Source: Halopseudomonas bauzanensis (lineage in GTDB: Bacteria; Pseudomonadota; Gammaproteobacteria; Pseudomonadales; Pseudomonadaceae). From it: 64,000 nt of DNA. Below, one piece after another: positions 35,785 through 46,316 of the stretch. The notes beneath the pieces are model-generated. The model ran no database searches. It was not told the origin of the DNA and was given only the letters and a program-made list of their open reading frames with translations. The position numbers and the translations under genes were made by a program. Where the stretch lies: contig NZ_FOUA01000001.1 of assembly GCF_900114735.1 (NCBI RefSeq), positions 632,278 to 696,277 on the forward strand, read 5' to 3'. Positions within the stretch are counted from its first letter, which is position 1; each line of letters starts with the position of its first letter.

Positions 35785-36828
35785 TCACTGGCTGAACAGA
35801 TCCCGATCGGGCTGCTGTTCCATCGCCACAGGCAGATTCATGCCGAAATGCAGATAGGCGTGGCGCGTGACCACCCGCCCGCGCGGTGTGCGCATAATGA
35901 AGCCCTGCTGGATCAGGAAGGGTTCAAGCACGTCCTCGATGGTATGCCGCTCCTCACTGATGGCCGCGGCCAGGCTGTCGATACCCACTGGCCCGCCATC
36001 GAACTTGTCGATCATCGCCAGCAGCAGCCGGCGGTCCATATGGTCGAAGCCCTGGGCATCCACATCGAGCAGGTCCAGCGCCTTGTCGGCGATGTCCTGA
36101 CTGATGCTGCCCTGCCCCCGCACCTCAGCATAATCGCGCACCCGGCGCAGCAGGCGATTGGCAATTCGTGGGGTGCCACGGGAGCGCCGGGCGATCTCGA
36201 AGGCGCCTTCAGGATGGATTTTCAGACCCAGGATGCCAGCGGAACGGGAAACGATGGTGGCCAGGTCCTCAGTCCCATAGAACTCCAGGCGCTGGACGAT
36301 ACCGAAGCGGTCACGCAGCGGATTGGTCAGCATACCGGCACGAGTAGTGGCACCGACCAGGGTGAAAGGTGGCAGGTCGAGCTTGATCGAGCGCGCCGCA
36401 GGCCCTTCGCCGATCATGATGTCGAGCTGATAGTCCTCCATTGCCGGGTAGAGAATTTCTTCGACTACCGGGGAAAGGCGGTGAATCTCATCGACAAACA
36501 ACACATCGCCGGCTTCCAGGCTGGTCAGCATTGCCGCCAGATCACCCGCCCGTTCCAGTACCGGCCCGGAGGTACTCTTGATCTTCACCCCCATTTCCTG
36601 GGCGATAATGTTGGCCAGCGTGGTCTTGCCCAAGCCCGGCGGACCAAAGATCAGCACATGATCCAGCGCCTCGCTACGCCCCCTGGCGGCCGCCATGAAC
36701 AGCTCCATCTGCTCGCGCACCGCCGGCTGACCGATGTAATCAGCCAGTCGATATGGGCGGATGGCCCGATCAATGATTTCTTCCTGCTGCCGAGGTGCGG
36801 CAGCGATCAAACGGTCTTCTTCCAGCAT
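35785..36828 (-). CDS. ruvB: Holliday-junction branch-migration ATPase RuvB
   Basis: AAA+ motor that drives branch migration together with RuvA. Walker A is GPPGLGKTT, Walker [13 protein letters not shown], sensor 1 GATTRAG, and the arginine finger lies in [10 protein letters not shown]-terminal winged helix follows ([13 protein letters not shown]). The ATG at 36828 gives 347 residues with GGAA upstream. A TTG 12 codons earlier is not needed. It is last in ruvC-ruvA-ruvB. Confidence 0.97.
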   Translation of the reverse strand: MLEEDRLIAAAPRQQEEIIDRAIRPYRLADYIGQPAVREQMELFMAAARGRSEALDHVLIFGPPGLGKTTLANIIAQEMGVKIKSTSGPVLERAGDLAAMLTSLEAGDVLFVDEIHRLSPVVEEILYPAMEDYQLDIMIGEGPAARSIKLDLPPFTLVGATTRAGMLTNPLRDRFGIVQRLEFYGTEDLATIVSRSAGILGLKIHPEGAFEIARRSRGTPRIANRLLRRVRDYAEVRGQGSISQDIADKALDLLDVDAQGFDHMDRRLLLAMIDKFDGGPVGIDSLAAAISEERHTIEDVLEPFLIQQGFIMRTPRGRVVTRHAYLHFGMNLPVAMEQQPDRDLFSQ

Positions 36829-36872
36829 GGGGCTTCCGTGGTGCTTCGATTGACGGGTGATCAATACGGGAA

Positions 36873-37478
36873 TTAAACCATGCCCTTGAGGGCACGGCGA
36901 ATCAACTCTTCACTGCTGAGTCCATCTTCCTTGATGTTGGCCACCGCACGACTGGCTTCCTGGGGTTTGTAGCCCAGCGCGATCAGCGCGCTGACCGCGT
37001 CCGCAGTGCCGGAGGCTGGCATCGCAGCGGTACTGCCGGCAGCCAGCGGGGCGGTCCCGCCGGGCAGGCTTTCCCAGGCCTTGAACCTACCCTTGAGCTC
37101 GACCAGAAGCCGCTCGGCGGTCTTCTTGCCGACGCCCGGTACGCGGGTCAACGCAGTGGCGTCTTCCGCATGCACAGCACCAATCAGCTCATCCACCTCC
37201 AGCCCGGACATCAGCGCCAGCGCCAGCTTCGGACCCACCCCGTTGAGCCGGATCAACTCGCGGAACAGTTCGCGGTCGCGCTTTTCGGCGAAGCCATACA
37301 GCAATTGGGCATCCTCGCGTACCACCAGGTGCGTATGCAGGGTAGTTTTCTCACCGATTGCCGGCAGGCGATAGAAGGTACTCATGGGCGAATCCACCTC
37401 ATAACCCACACCGTTCACATCCAGCAGCATGTGCGGCGGCTGTTTCTCCAGCAGAACACCTGTAAGCCGACCTATCAT
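36873..37478 (-). CDS. ruvA: Holliday-junction binding protein RuvA
   Basis: Tetrameric junction-binding protein that loads RuvB. It starts [16 protein letters not shown], has two helix-hairpin-helix motifs ([15 protein letters not shown] and [16 protein letters not shown]), a flexible Gly/Ala-rich linker, and the C-terminal RuvB-contact domain ([16 protein letters not shown]). The ATG at 37478 with AGGAG seven bases upstream gives 201 residues. It starts 11 bases after ruvC. Confidence 0.97.
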   Translation of the reverse strand: MIGRLTGVLLEKQPPHMLLDVNGVGYEVDSPMSTFYRLPAIGEKTTLHTHLVVREDAQLLYGFAEKRDRELFRELIRLNGVGPKLALALMSGLEVDELIGAVHAEDATALTRVPGVGKKTAERLLVELKGRFKAWESLPGGTAPLAAGSTAAMPASGTADAVSALIALGYKPQEASRAVANIKEDGLSSEELIRRALKGMV

Positions 37479-37489
37479 CTCTCTACTCC

Positions 37490-38020
37490 TTAGCGACGCC
37501 GCATGCGGCCATTGCGCAATCCCAGCAACCCACCGCCGCCCACCTGTTCCTTGAGGACCCTGGAGTGAGCATGACACAGCGCGATAGCCAGGGCATCAGC
37601 GGCGTCGGCCTGGGGCGTACCGGACAGCCCCAGCAGCTGGGTAACCATATGCTGCACCTGGGCCTTGTCCGCAGCGCCAGTACCCACCACCGCCTGCTTT
37701 ACCTGGCGCGCGGTATATTCGTGCACTTCCAACCCGGCGTGTACCGCCGCGACGATTGCCGCGCCACGGGCCTGGCCCAGCTTGAGGGCAGAATCGGGGT
37801 TGCGGGCCATGAATACCTGCTCGATGCTCAGCACCTCCGGTCGATAGTTGCCGATCAGCTCACCGAGACTGTCGAAGATCTGCTTCAGGCGCTCGGGAAA
37901 CGGCCCGTCACCCAGGCGGATGCAACCGGAGGTGACATATTCGCAGCCATTGCGCCCCTCACGGACGATACCGAAGCCGGTAATCCGCGAGCCGGGGTCG
38001 ATGCCGAGAATCAATGCCAT
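37490..38020 (-). CDS. ruvC: Holliday-junction resolvase RuvC
   Basis: Endonuclease that cuts Holliday junctions symmetrically. The RNase H-like fold is visible with catalytic Asp8 ([13 protein letters not shown]), the Glu of [11 protein letters not shown], and the C-terminal acidic pair in [16 protein letters not shown]. The ATG at 38020 (176 residues) has GGAAGG eight bases upstream. A GTG three codons earlier would sit on that site and is rejected. It is the first gene of ruvCAB, just after the yebC terminator. Confidence 0.97.
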   Translation of the reverse strand: MALILGIDPGSRITGFGIVREGRNGCEYVTSGCIRLGDGPFPERLKQIFDSLGELIGNYRPEVLSIEQVFMARNPDSALKLGQARGAAIVAAVHAGLEVHEYTARQVKQAVVGTGAADKAQVQHMVTQLLGLSGTPQADAADALAIALCHAHSRVLKEQVGGGGLLGLRNGRMRRR

Positions 38021-38048
38021 GTTATCCACCTTCCTGGGGGTGACAAGA

Positions 38049-38073
38049 AAAAGGGAGGCAACGCCTCCCTTTT
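38049..38073 (-). terminator. Intrinsic terminator of yebC
   Basis: An 11-bp perfect stem (AAAAGGGAGGC with its complement) and a three-base loop lie 17 bases after the yebC stop. The T-run on the minus strand (TTTT within the stem, then TCTTG) makes a standard intrinsic terminator. It separates yebC from ruvCAB. Confidence 0.88.
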
Positions 38074-38089
38074 ATCGAGAAGTCCTCGA

Positions 38090-38836
38090 TTATTCCATCT
38101 GCTCCAGCACGTCATCCGAGATCTCGGCGTTGGAGTAGACGTTCTGCACATCATCCAGGTCTTCGAGCATGTCGACCAGCCGGATAACCTTCTGCGCCGT
38201 TTCCAGGTCCAGCGGCGTGGTAGTCGAGGGAATCATGCTGATTTCCGCTGCCTCGCTGGCAAATCCCGCCGTGTCCAGCGCATCCTTCACCGCGCCGAAA
38301 TCCTCGAATGCGGTAAACACATCGAAAGAACCGTCATCATTGCCGACCACATCCTCGGCGCCGGCTTCCAGCGCCGCTTCCATTAGCCCATCTTCATCGA
38401 TGCCCGGCGCGTAGCTGATCTGGCCACGGCGGGTAAACAGATACGCGACCGAGCCGTCGGTACCCAGATTGCCACCGCACTTGCTGAAGGCATGGCGCAC
38501 TTCGCTGACGGTGCGATTACGGTTGTCGGTCATGACCTCGACCAGCACCGCCACGCCACCGGAGCCGTAACCTTCATAGGTCAGCTCTTCCATATTATCG
38601 GCATCGTTACTGCCGGCACCGCGGGCGATGGCACGGTCGATGGTGTCGCGGGTCATGTTGGCGGTCAGCGCCTTGTCCACCGCAGCGCGCAACCGCGGAT
38701 TGTCTGCCGGCACCGGGCCACCCAACTTGGCCGCCACCGTCAGCTCACGAATCAGCTTGGTGAAGATCTTGCCGCGTTTGGCGTCCTGCGCCGCCTTGCG
38801 ATGCTTGATATTCGCCCACTTGGAATGACCAGCCAT
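38090..38836 (-). CDS. yebC: YebC/PmpR family protein
   Basis: A 248-residue member of the TACO1/YebC family, originally described as transcriptional regulators (PmpR in P. aeruginosa) and more recently tied to translation of difficult sequences. The N-terminal block [22 protein letters not shown] (family hallmark) and the later [19 protein letters not shown] are diagnostic. Between aspS and ruvC it is in its usual place. The gene has its own terminator at the 3' end. Confidence 0.95.
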   Translation of the reverse strand: MAGHSKWANIKHRKAAQDAKRGKIFTKLIRELTVAAKLGGPVPADNPRLRAAVDKALTANMTRDTIDRAIARGAGSNDADNMEELTYEGYGSGGVAVLVEVMTDNRNRTVSEVRHAFSKCGGNLGTDGSVAYLFTRRGQISYAPGIDEDGLMEAALEAGAEDVVGNDDGSFDVFTAFEDFGAVKDALDTAGFASEAAEISMIPSTTTPLDLETAQKVIRLVDMLEDLDDVQNVYSNAEISDDVLEQME

Positions 38837-38902
38837 GAAATCCTCCGTACTTACTTCAAAACCTGTATTGAGCAGCGCACCACGCCACGCCGCCTATACC
38901 CT

Positions 38903-38936
38903 GTGGGAGCGGGCTTGCTCCCGCAAGCCTCCTACA
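38903..38936. repeat. REP-type palindrome between aspS and yebC
   Basis: The imperfect palindrome TGTGGGAGCGGGCTTGCTCC continues to CTCCTACA and matches the Pseudomonas REP style, with nested stems GGGAGC/GCTCCC and CTTGC/GCAAG. It lies 40 bases after the aspS stop and may stabilise or end that transcript. It is the only clear element of this type seen in the window. Confidence 0.75.
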
Positions 38937-38975
38937 AATCTCCCGCAAACTTCGCCAGCCATGGCAGCGAGCAGC

Positions 38976-40751
38976 TTACTCGACCTTCGGTTGCTCACGC
39001 AGACGGATGCTCAGTTCGCGCAACGCCTTGGCATCTACCGCACCCGGGGCCTGGGTCATGACACAGGCGGCACTCTGGGTTTTCGGGAAGGCAATCACTT
39101 CACGGATCGATTGCGCACCAGTTACCAGCATCACCAGACGGTCCAGACCGAAGGCCAGACCACCATGCGGCGGCGCACCGTATTTCAGCGCATCAAGCAG
39201 GAAGCCGAACTTCTCCTGCTGCTCATCGGCGCTGATACCCAGAATATCGAACACCACCTGCTGCATTTCCTTGCGGTGGATACGAATGGAGCCGCCACCC
39301 AGTTCGGTGCCATTGAGCACCATGTCGTAGGCACGGGACAACGCCGCCCCCGGATTGGCCTGCAGCTCTTCCGGCGAGCATTTCGGCGCGGTGAACGGGT
39401 GATGCAGCGCGCTCAGGCTGCCATCGTCGTTCTCTTCGAACATCGGGAAATCCACTACCCACAGCGGTGCCCATTCGCAGGTGAGCAGCTCCAGGTCATG
39501 CCCCAGACGAATACGCAGCGCGCCCAGCGCCTCGGAGACGATCTTCGCCTTGTCGGCACCGAAGAACACGATGTCACCATCTACCGCGCCAACACGATCC
39601 AGAATGACGTTGAGATTGTCCTCGGGGATGAACTTGACGATCGGCGATTGCAGACCCTCGACGCCCTTGGCGCGCTCGTTGACCTTGATGTAGGCCAGGC
39701 CCTTGGCGCCGTAGATACCGACGAACTTGGTGTAGTCGTCGATCTGCTTGCGCGGCATGGCGGCGCCGCCCGGTACGCGCAGCGCGGCAACGCGGCCCTT
39801 GGAATCATTGGCCGGGCCACTGAACACCTTGAAGTCGACTTCAGTCAGTTGGTCAGCAACATCTACCAGTTCCAGCGGGATGCGCAGATCCGGCTTGTCC
39901 GAACCGTAGCGGCGCATGGCTTCTTCGAAGGTCATGTGCGGGAACTCGCCCAGATCCAGGTCCAGCACTTCTTTGAACAGACCGCGGATCATGCCTTCGG
40001 TCAGCCCCATGATGTCCTTTTCATCGAGGAAGCTGGTCTCGATGTCGATCTGGGTAAATTCCGGCTGGCGGTCGGCACGCAGATCTTCGTCACGGAAGCA
40101 CTTGGCGATCTGATAGTAGCGATCAAAACCGGCCACCATCAGCAATTGCTTGAACAGCTGGGGCGATTGCGGCAGGGCGAAGAAATTGCCGGGATGGGTG
40201 CGGCTCGGCACCAGATAGTCGCGAGCGCCTTCCGGCGTAGCACGGGTCAGGATCGGCGTTTCCACATCCAGGAAGCCGTTGTCGTCCAGATAGCGGCGGA
40301 TGCTGCTGGTGATACGCGAGCGCAGCTTCAGCTTGGCGGCCATTTCCGGACGGCGCAGGTCGATGAAGCGGTAACGCAGGCGGGTCTCCTCGCCAACGTC
40401 GGAATATTCGTCCAGCGGGAATGGTGGGGTATCGGCCTGATTCAGCACTTCCAACTCATAGCCCAGCACCTCGATGGCGCCGGAGGCCATGTTCGGGTTG
40501 ACCGCACCGGCCGGGCGCGGGCGTACCTTGCCACGCACCTTGACCACATACTCGCTGCGCACCCGATCAGCTAACGCGAAGGTATCCTCACGGTCCGGGT
40601 CGAACACCACCTGGGCCAGACCTTCGCGATCACGAATATCGAGAAAAATCACCCCACCATGGTCACGGCGGCGGTGAACCCAACCGCAGAGTGTCACTTC
40701 CTGGTCCGCCAGCGTTTCGTTCAACTGGCCGCAATAGTGGGTACGCATCAT
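38976..40751 (-). CDS. aspS: Aspartyl-tRNA synthetase AspS
   Basis: Class IIb aminoacyl-tRNA synthetase charging tRNA-Asp. It has an N-terminal OB anticodon-binding domain ([20 protein letters not shown]), class II motif 2 ([18 protein letters not shown]), the bacterial GAD insertion domain, and motif 3 ([12 protein letters not shown]). The ATG at 40751 (591 residues) is chosen because the [10 protein letters not shown] start is universal in Pseudomonas. An AGGA lies ten bases upstream. Pseudomonas enzymes of this type are often non-discriminating, also charging tRNA-Asn. Confidence 0.97.
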   Translation of the reverse strand: MMRTHYCGQLNETLADQEVTLCGWVHRRRDHGGVIFLDIRDREGLAQVVFDPDREDTFALADRVRSEYVVKVRGKVRPRPAGAVNPNMASGAIEVLGYELEVLNQADTPPFPLDEYSDVGEETRLRYRFIDLRRPEMAAKLKLRSRITSSIRRYLDDNGFLDVETPILTRATPEGARDYLVPSRTHPGNFFALPQSPQLFKQLLMVAGFDRYYQIAKCFRDEDLRADRQPEFTQIDIETSFLDEKDIMGLTEGMIRGLFKEVLDLDLGEFPHMTFEEAMRRYGSDKPDLRIPLELVDVADQLTEVDFKVFSGPANDSKGRVAALRVPGGAAMPRKQIDDYTKFVGIYGAKGLAYIKVNERAKGVEGLQSPIVKFIPEDNLNVILDRVGAVDGDIVFFGADKAKIVSEALGALRIRLGHDLELLTCEWAPLWVVDFPMFEENDDGSLSALHHPFTAPKCSPEELQANPGAALSRAYDMVLNGTELGGGSIRIHRKEMQQVVFDILGISADEQQEKFGFLLDALKYGAPPHGGLAFGLDRLVMLVTGAQSIREVIAFPKTQSAACVMTQAPGAVDAKALRELSIRLREQPKVE

Positions 40752-40996
40752 GTGTGTGGAATCCTGTTTTCGACAGAGCGGCTGCGTCCTGACCAAGCAC
40801 CTTGGTCATCCGTCAGCGCGGATAGATAAAAGCGCCATAATATACCCGATGTCACCTGTCCCAGGCGAGCGTTGCCGGCGCAATGTCCATCTCCCATAGC
40901 CGCTGCCAATGCCGACCATTAGCAAACAGGGCTTGAGCAAGGGCTGCTACGGCATATACTGGGTGAACATTTTCCGCTGCAACCCTGGAGATCAAA

Positions 40997-41467
40997 ATGA
41001 AGATTGATATCGGTATCAACCAGAAGGATCGGGAACAAATCGCCAAAGGTCTATCCCATCTGTTGGCGGATACCTACACCCTGTATCTGAAAACCCACAA
41101 CTTCCACTGGAACGTCAAAGGTCCGATGTTCCAGACCCTGCACACCATGTTCGAGACCCAGTACACCGAGCTGGCGACCGCGGTCGACGAGATTGCCGAA
41201 CGTATCCGCACCCTGGGCTTCCCGGCACCGGGCACCTACAAGGCCTTCGCCGAGCTGAGCTCGATCAAGGAAGAGGATGGCGTGCCGGATGCCTCCGACA
41301 TGATCCGCCTGCTGGTGGAAGGTCAGGAAGCCTGCGCCCGTACCGCGCGCGAGGCCTTCCCCGCCTGTGAGAAGGCCAGCGACGAGCCCAGCGCCGACCT
41401 GCTGACCCAGCGCATGCAAGCCCATGAAAAGACCGCCTGGATGCTGCGCAGCCTGCTGGAAAAGTAA
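40997..41467 (+). CDS. Dps-like ferritin, DNA-protection/iron storage
   Basis: A 156-residue Dps-family protein forming 12-subunit cages that oxidise and store iron and guard DNA under oxidative stress. The ferroxidase region [27 protein letters not shown] shows the His/Asp/Glu pattern of the subunit interface. The N-terminus is short and lacks a lysine-rich DNA-binding tail. It is the gene normally found before aspS in Pseudomonas, here divergent from it. It is followed by a likely terminator at 41476-41500. Confidence 0.94.
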   Translation: MKIDIGINQKDREQIAKGLSHLLADTYTLYLKTHNFHWNVKGPMFQTLHTMFETQYTELATAVDEIAERIRTLGFPAPGTYKAFAELSSIKEEDGVPDASDMIRLLVEGQEACARTAREAFPACEKASDEPSADLLTQRMQAHEKTAWMLRSLLEK

Positions 41468-41475
41468 CAGCCGAG

Positions 41476-41500
41476 GCGGGGTGGGCTGCGCCCGCTCCGC
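41476..41500 (+). terminator. Probable terminator of the Dps-like gene
   Basis: Eleven paired positions (GCGGGGTGGGC with GCCCGCTCCGC, two of them G-U wobbles) and a three-base loop lie nine bases after the stop. Only TTCT follows instead of a full T-run, so termination efficiency is uncertain. Confidence 0.5.
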
Positions 41501-41611
41501 TTCTCCCGCCCCCTCTCCTATCCTCTTTGTGGCTGCACGCGTTTCGGGTTAGAGTGCGCACCCGGCCTATCGCCGGCCTTCATAGCCACAGTTGCAATAG
41601 GATGAATCGTT

Positions 41612-42199
41612 TTGAACAATATCCGTTATCTTCACTTGATCGTCGGTCTGGCAGCATTGCTGTCCGGCCTGTACTACAGCATGCCTTTTTTCAGCCAGCA
41701 GGGTCTCATTGATCTCTCGGCAATCACCGCCCTGCTGCTGGGCCTCATCAACATTCAACAATTCAGCAATGGCAACCGCAGCCGCTCGCCGGCGCGCAAC
41801 GCCCTGGCGGTAGTGGGTTCGGTACTACTGCTGATCGGCGCGCTGATTCCATTGGTCAGCGTGCTGGCCAACCCAGCCGCCGCCACCCTATTGACCCTGG
41901 CAGTAGGCATCAGCGTGGCCGCTGTCTGCCTGTTCGCTGTACTCACACTGACCGCGATGCTCTCCAGTGGCGCAAGACGCACCAACACCGGTCCGCGTGA
42001 AATGGGCACGGTCAAATGGTTCAACACCAGCAAAGGCTTCGGCTTCATCTCCCGGGATCAAGGCGAAGACGTCTTTGTGCACTTTCGCGCCATCCGTGGC
42101 GAGGGGCATCGGGTTCTGCTGGAGGGTCAACGCGTGGAGTTCATCGTAGCCCAGCGCGAGAAGGGTCTGCAGGCTGAGGATGTCGAGCCGCTGGATTGA
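41612..42199 (+). CDS. Membrane-anchored cold-shock domain protein
   Basis: A 195-residue protein with four hydrophobic helices (about 7-25, 33-50, 65-87 and 92-117) followed by a C-terminal cold-shock domain (131-195). The RNA-binding motifs RNP1 (KGFGFISRD) and RNP2 (VFVHFRAI) are intact. The start is inferred to be TTG at 41612 with AGGA nine bases upstream. An ATG ten bases earlier is in another frame. A gene of the same kind stands near dps/aspS in P. aeruginosa. What a membrane-tethered single-strand nucleic-acid-binding domain does is not known to me. Confidence 0.82.
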   Translation: MNNIRYLHLIVGLAALLSGLYYSMPFFSQQGLIDLSAITALLLGLINIQQFSNGNRSRSPARNALAVVGSVLLLIGALIPLVSVLANPAAATLLTLAVGISVAAVCLFAVLTLTAMLSSGARRTNTGPREMGTVKWFNTSKGFGFISRDQGEDVFVHFRAIRGEGHRVLLEGQRVEFIVAQREKGLQAEDVEPLD

Positions 42200-42209
42200 G
42201 ACCAACTGC

Positions 42210-42425
42210 TCAATAATGAGGCGGAGGTTGATCGTCCTCCGTCTCCCCCGGCATGGATGCCGCCAGATCAGCCTGCCGGCGAGCCAGCAACTCCAGCGCC
42301 CGCTGCAATCTTTCCAGCTGCGACTCCTGACGGCTCACCACATCGTTCAGCGCCTGTATGGTGTCGTCCTGAAATGCCAACCGCATTTCCAATTCATCCA
42401 TCCGCGCAATCAGTTGGTCATTCAT
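42210..42425 (-). CDS. slyX: SlyX family protein
   Basis: A 71-residue coiled-coil protein of unknown function. The heptad-rich block MRLAFQDDTIQALNDVVSRQ is the SlyX hallmark, and the tail is proline-rich with the usual PPHY ending. Its ATG overlaps the stop of the upstream HIT-family gene (ATGA). The stop faces the convergent cold-shock gene 10 bases away. Confidence 0.93.
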   Translation of the reverse strand: MNDQLIARMDELEMRLAFQDDTIQALNDVVSRQESQLERLQRALELLARRQADLAASMPGETEDDQPPPHY

Positions 42426-42853
42426 CTAAACCGCTCCGCATAGACAATGTTGGATGTCAGTACGCGCTGCAAACGCTTGATACAATCCTTTAATTGTTCC
42501 TCGGTATAGGCTATCGGTGGCAACTTCCCCCATACCGGCGCAGGCCAGGCTGGATCATGCCGATATCGAACTATATGATGTACATGCAACTGGCTGACCA
42601 TGTTACCCAGCGCTGCGATATTGATCTTGTGTGCGGAAAAAGCATCTTTCAGCGCCTCGGCTAACCAGCAGGATTCGTTCAGCAATTGCTGCCGGTCAGC
42701 TTGATCTAGTTGAAATATTTCAGACACATCCTCGCGCTTGGGCACCAGCACAAACCACGGATACTGCACATCATTAATCAGTAACAGCGTACTCAAACTG
42801 AAGTCGCCTACCCAAATGCCATCATTGACGAGTTGCGGATGAAGACGGTACAT
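42422..42853 (-). CDS. HIT-family (histidine triad) protein
   Basis: A 143-residue nucleotide-binding/hydrolase-family protein with a histidine-triad motif written QLHVHHIVR, one variant of HxHxHxx in which the last His is replaced. It matches a branch found in proteobacteria beside slyX. The substrate is unknown. A ribosome site AAGGAAG precedes the ATG. The gene diverges from the OprD-type porin across 283 bases. Confidence 0.85.
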   Translation of the reverse strand: MYRLHPQLVNDGIWVGDFSLSTLLLINDVQYPWFVLVPKREDVSEIFQLDQADRQQLLNESCWLAEALKDAFSAHKINIAALGNMVSQLHVHHIVRYRHDPAWPAPVWGKLPPIAYTEEQLKDCIKRLQRVLTSNIVYAERFR

Positions 42854-43136
42854 AGGACTTCCTTACAGGGATCAAGTTGCGTAAAAATCTGCCGAAATCT
42901 GAGGCAGGTCAAGGAAATAGCGAAGGGAGCCGCTAAGCTCTTGCTGTGCATGACAATAATACACCAGGCCGAATGGTAGCCGAGGCCGGGTGATGGAACG
43001 CCGGACAGTTTTTTTGCGTATCGCTTTCGCATTTATGGAACTTTACTGCTTTAATCAAGGCGATACGATTTGAAGAAGCTGCGCCCGGGGATTGTAACCA
43101 GAGCACATTTCTTTATTACAGGAAGGAGCACAGGAT

Positions 43137-44405
43137 ATGAAAGAGACTATCAAATGGAGTTCCGTCGCCCTGGCTGTCGCCATGGCAAACGGGCTTGTTA
43201 CCACCCAGGCTGTAGCCCAGGGCGAAGGATTCGTTGAAGGTGCTACCGCTACGCTGGAAAGCCGCACCCTGTATTTCAACCGTGATTACCGAGACCCTGG
43301 TCAAGCCAACCAGAACACCGGCAACATGAGCCGCGCAGAAGAAACTGCAACTGGCTTCATTCTCAACTTCCAGTCCGGCTACACCCAAGGTCCGGTCGGC
43401 CTGGGCGCAGACGTGCTGGCGCTAGCCGGCATCAAACTGGACAGCAGCGGCGGTCACAACGGTCGCCTGAACATGCTGCCGACCGACTCCAATGGCGATA
43501 CCGCTGCCGAATATGCCGAGATCCGCGGCGCAGTGAAAGCCAATATTGCCGGTGATACTACTCTGCGTTATGGCGTACACCTGACCGAAAACCCGGTCAT
43601 CAACTATGAAGATGCGCGCCTGCTGCCGAACCATTATTTCGGTTACAGCATTTCCAATACCTCGCTCGATGGCCTGTTCCTGGAAGCCGGCCGCATGACT
43701 GATCGCGGTGAAATGGGCATGTCCTCCCAACGCGAAGGCGGTTTCGTTGCAGACGAGGACCAGAAGGTCGACTACCTGGGTGGTACCTATGAGTTTGCTG
43801 ACACCCTCAGCGCCTCGCTGTACACCTCCAAGGCTGAAGACCTGTGGAAGCGTCATTACGCAGGGATTACCCACACCCTTGATCTGGGTAATGGCCTGGA
43901 TCTGACCACCGATCTGTCTCACTACAAGACCTCGGATGACAGCCCCGCTGCCGAAGAATATGACAACGACGCCACGTCGCTGGCATTTACTCTGGGTGCA
44001 GGCTTCCATGATCTCACCTTGGCCTATCAGCGTATGGGCGGCGATGCCGGCTTCGAATATTTCGACTCTGGCATCTATCTGGCCAACTCGGTGCAGGTGC
44101 TCGACTTCAACGCCAAGGATGAGCGCTCCTGGCAGGCCCGCTACGATTATGACTTCGAAGGTGTAGGCATTCCCGGTCTGACATTCATGACCCGCTATAT
44201 CACTGGTGACAATATCGATACAGCACCGGGCGTCAGCGACTCTCGCTGGGAACGTGATACCGATATCCGTTATACCGTGCAGCGCGGCTTCCTGGAGGGA
44301 GTCAACCTGGTATGGCGTAACGCAACGGTCCGTCAGGACAGCGCACTCGGCGGCGACATCGACGAAAACCGTCTGATCGCTTCCTACACCTGGAATCTGC
44401 TCTAA
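43137..44405 (+). CDS. OprD-family outer-membrane porin
   Basis: Substrate-specific 18-strand channel of the outer membrane. The family includes OprD (basic amino acids, carbapenems) and OpdX paralogues. The 422-residue protein has a signal peptide (about 1-28), the N-terminal strand block FVEGATATLESRTLYFNRDYRD and the closing strand RLIASYTWNLL typical of OprD. At the place of oprD before proS in P. aeruginosa it could be the direct counterpart, but loop sequences differ and the ligand cannot be predicted. Upstream (42854-43136) an 8-bp inverted repeat (43017-43024 with 43060-43067) lies in the promoter area. A strong terminator follows. Confidence 0.9.
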   Translation: MKETIKWSSVALAVAMANGLVTTQAVAQGEGFVEGATATLESRTLYFNRDYRDPGQANQNTGNMSRAEETATGFILNFQSGYTQGPVGLGADVLALAGIKLDSSGGHNGRLNMLPTDSNGDTAAEYAEIRGAVKANIAGDTTLRYGVHLTENPVINYEDARLLPNHYFGYSISNTSLDGLFLEAGRMTDRGEMGMSSQREGGFVADEDQKVDYLGGTYEFADTLSASLYTSKAEDLWKRHYAGITHTLDLGNGLDLTTDLSHYKTSDDSPAAEEYDNDATSLAFTLGAGFHDLTLAYQRMGGDAGFEYFDSGIYLANSVQVLDFNAKDERSWQARYDYDFEGVGIPGLTFMTRYITGDNIDTAPGVSDSRWERDTDIRYTVQRGFLEGVNLVWRNATVRQDSALGGDIDENRLIASYTWNLL

Positions 44406-44425
44406 GCAACCCAGCTGCAAGAAAG

Positions 44426-44449
44426 AACCCGGCCCTGGCCGGGTTTTTT
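44426..44449 (+). terminator. Intrinsic terminator of the OprD-family porin gene
   Basis: A 9-bp GC-rich stem (AACCCGGCC and its complement) with a two-base loop is followed by TTTTTT. It lies 20 bases after the porin stop. Confidence 0.93.
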
Positions 44450-44579
44450 CTTGCCTGACCGTCCGACGGAACAGCTGCAGCAGCACCGTGGTCTGCCCTG
44501 TGGCAGGCTATACGCCGTCAGGGGACGAACGTACAATAAGCCGCATTCTTCGATTCTGCCCTCAGGACCTTCTCCGCCC

Positions 44580-46316
44580 ATGCGTACCAGTCAATATCTG
44601 ATCTCCACCCTCAAGGAAACTCCCGCCGACGCGACCGTTATCAGTCATCAGTTGATGCTGCGGGCCGGCATGATCCGCAAGATCGCCTCAGGTCTGTACA
44701 CCTGGCTGCCGATGGGCCTGCGGGTACTGCGCAAAGTGGAGAAGGTGGTACGCGAGGAGATGGACAGTGCCGGTGCGCTCGAAGTACTGATGCCGGCGAT
44801 CCAGCCGGCGGAGCTGTGGCAGGAGTCGGGCCGCTGGGAACAATACGGCCCCGAACTGCTGCGCCTGCAGGACCGTCATGGCCGTGAATTCTGCGTGGGG
44901 CCGACTCATGAGGAAGTCATCACCGATCTGGCGCGCAACGAGATCAGCAGCTACAAGCAGTTGCCGCTCAACCTGTATCAGATCCAGACCAAATTCCGCG
45001 ATGAGATCCGTCCACGCTTCGGCCTGATGCGGTCCCGCGAGTTCAGCATGAAGGACGCCTACTCCTTCCATCTGGAGCAGGGCTCGCTGCAGCAGACCTA
45101 CGACCGCATGTATCAGGCTTATTGCAATATCTTCAGCCGTCTGGGGCTGGATTACCGCCCGGTGGTGGCTGACAACGGCTCGATCGGCGGCGAAGGCTCC
45201 CATGAATTTCATGTACTCGCCGATTCCGGCGAAGATGCCATCGTCTTTTCCGACACCGGCAGCTACGCCGCCAATATAGAAAAGGCCACGGCCCAGCCCC
45301 CGCAAGGTGAGCGCCCTGCTGCCGCCGAAGACAAGGCGCTGGTGGACACCCCGAACCAGCAGACCATCGACGCTGTATGCGAGTTCCTCGGCCTGCCGGC
45401 CGAGCGTACCGTCAAGTCTCTGATCGTGCTGGGCGTGGCCAAGGAAGAAGGCGCACCGCAACCGCTGGTGGCACTGGTCCTGCGCGGCGATCATGAGCTG
45501 AACGAGATCAAGGCCGAGAACCACCCTGCCATCCATGCCCCGCTGACCTTCGCCAGTGAAGCGCAGATCCAGCAGGCCATCGGCTGCAAGCCTGGCTCCA
45601 TCGGACCGATCGCCCTGAACATGCATGTCATTGCCGACCACAGCGCTGCCCATCTGGCGGACTTTGTCTGCGGGGCGAACCAGGACGGCAAGCATCTGCG
45701 TGGCGTGAACTGGGAACGCGATGCCCGTTTCGACGAAGTGGCGGACCTGCGCAACGTAGTCGAAGGCGATATCAGCCCGGATGGCAATGGCACCCTGGTG
45801 ATCAAGCGCGGTATCGAGGTCGGCCATATCTTCCAGTTGGGCAAAAAGTACAGCGAAGCCATGAACTGCAACGTGCTCAATGAGCAGGGCAAGATGTCGA
45901 CCCTGATCATGGGCTGCTACGGTATCGGTGTATCCCGCGTGGTCGCTTCGGCCATCGAGCAGAACTATGACGCCCGCGGAATCATCTGGCCGGACGCGCT
46001 GGCGCCTTTCCAGGTGGCACTGGTGCCGATGAAGATGGAAAGCTCCGAGGCAGTACGCGAAGCCACCGAGCAGCTGTATAAGAGCCTGCAGCAAGCCGGC
46101 GTCGAAGTGCTGCTGGATGATCGTGACAAGAAAGTGAGCCCCGGTATGAAGTTTGCCGATATGGATCTGATCGGCATCCCCCACCGCGTGGTGATCAGTG
46201 ATCGCGGACTGGCCGAAGGGCAGCTGGAATACAAATACCGCCGCGATCAGGAAGCAAGCAGCGTGCCAGCAGCCGAGATGCTCAACTTCCTGCTTGAACG
46301 CACCTGCACCCAATGA
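44580..46316 (+). CDS. proS: Prolyl-tRNA synthetase ProS
   Basis: Class II synthetase of the bacterial type, with an editing (INS) domain between motifs 2 and 3 that clears Ala-tRNA-Pro. It has motif 1 ([19 protein letters not shown]), motif 2 ([23 protein letters not shown]), the INS domain at about 225-405, motif 3 ([16 protein letters not shown]), and the anticodon domain at the C-terminus. The ATG at 44580 ([13 protein letters not shown]) is the conserved start and gives 578 residues; the longer frame crosses the porin terminator region. Its stop overlaps the next gene. Confidence 0.97.
   Translation: MRTSQYLISTLKETPADATVISHQLMLRAGMIRKIASGLYTWLPMGLRVLRKVEKVVREEMDSAGALEVLMPAIQPAELWQESGRWEQYGPELLRLQDRHGREFCVGPTHEEVITDLARNEISSYKQLPLNLYQIQTKFRDEIRPRFGLMRSREFSMKDAYSFHLEQGSLQQTYDRMYQAYCNIFSRLGLDYRPVVADNGSIGGEGSHEFHVLADSGEDAIVFSDTGSYAANIEKATAQPPQGERPAAAEDKALVDTPNQQTIDAVCEFLGLPAERTVKSLIVLGVAKEEGAPQPLVALVLRGDHELNEIKAENHPAIHAPLTFASEAQIQQAIGCKPGSIGPIALNMHVIADHSAAHLADFVCGANQDGKHLRGVNWERDARFDEVADLRNVVEGDISPDGNGTLVIKRGIEVGHIFQLGKKYSEAMNCNVLNEQGKMSTLIMGCYGIGVSRVVASAIEQNYDARGIIWPDALAPFQVALVPMKMESSEAVREATEQLYKSLQQAGVEVLLDDRDKKVSPGMKFADMDLIGIPHRVVISDRGLAEGQLEYKYRRDQEASSVPAAEMLNFLLERTCTQ

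Noticed and set aside
38835..40574. A 579-codon open frame opposite aspS
   Set aside because: Antisense shadow of AspRS with repetitive His/Gln-rich composition.
43017..43067. 8-bp inverted repeat CGTATCGC/GCGATACG upstream of the porin gene
   Set aside because: A 35-base spacer and short arms are weak evidence for an operator or hairpin.
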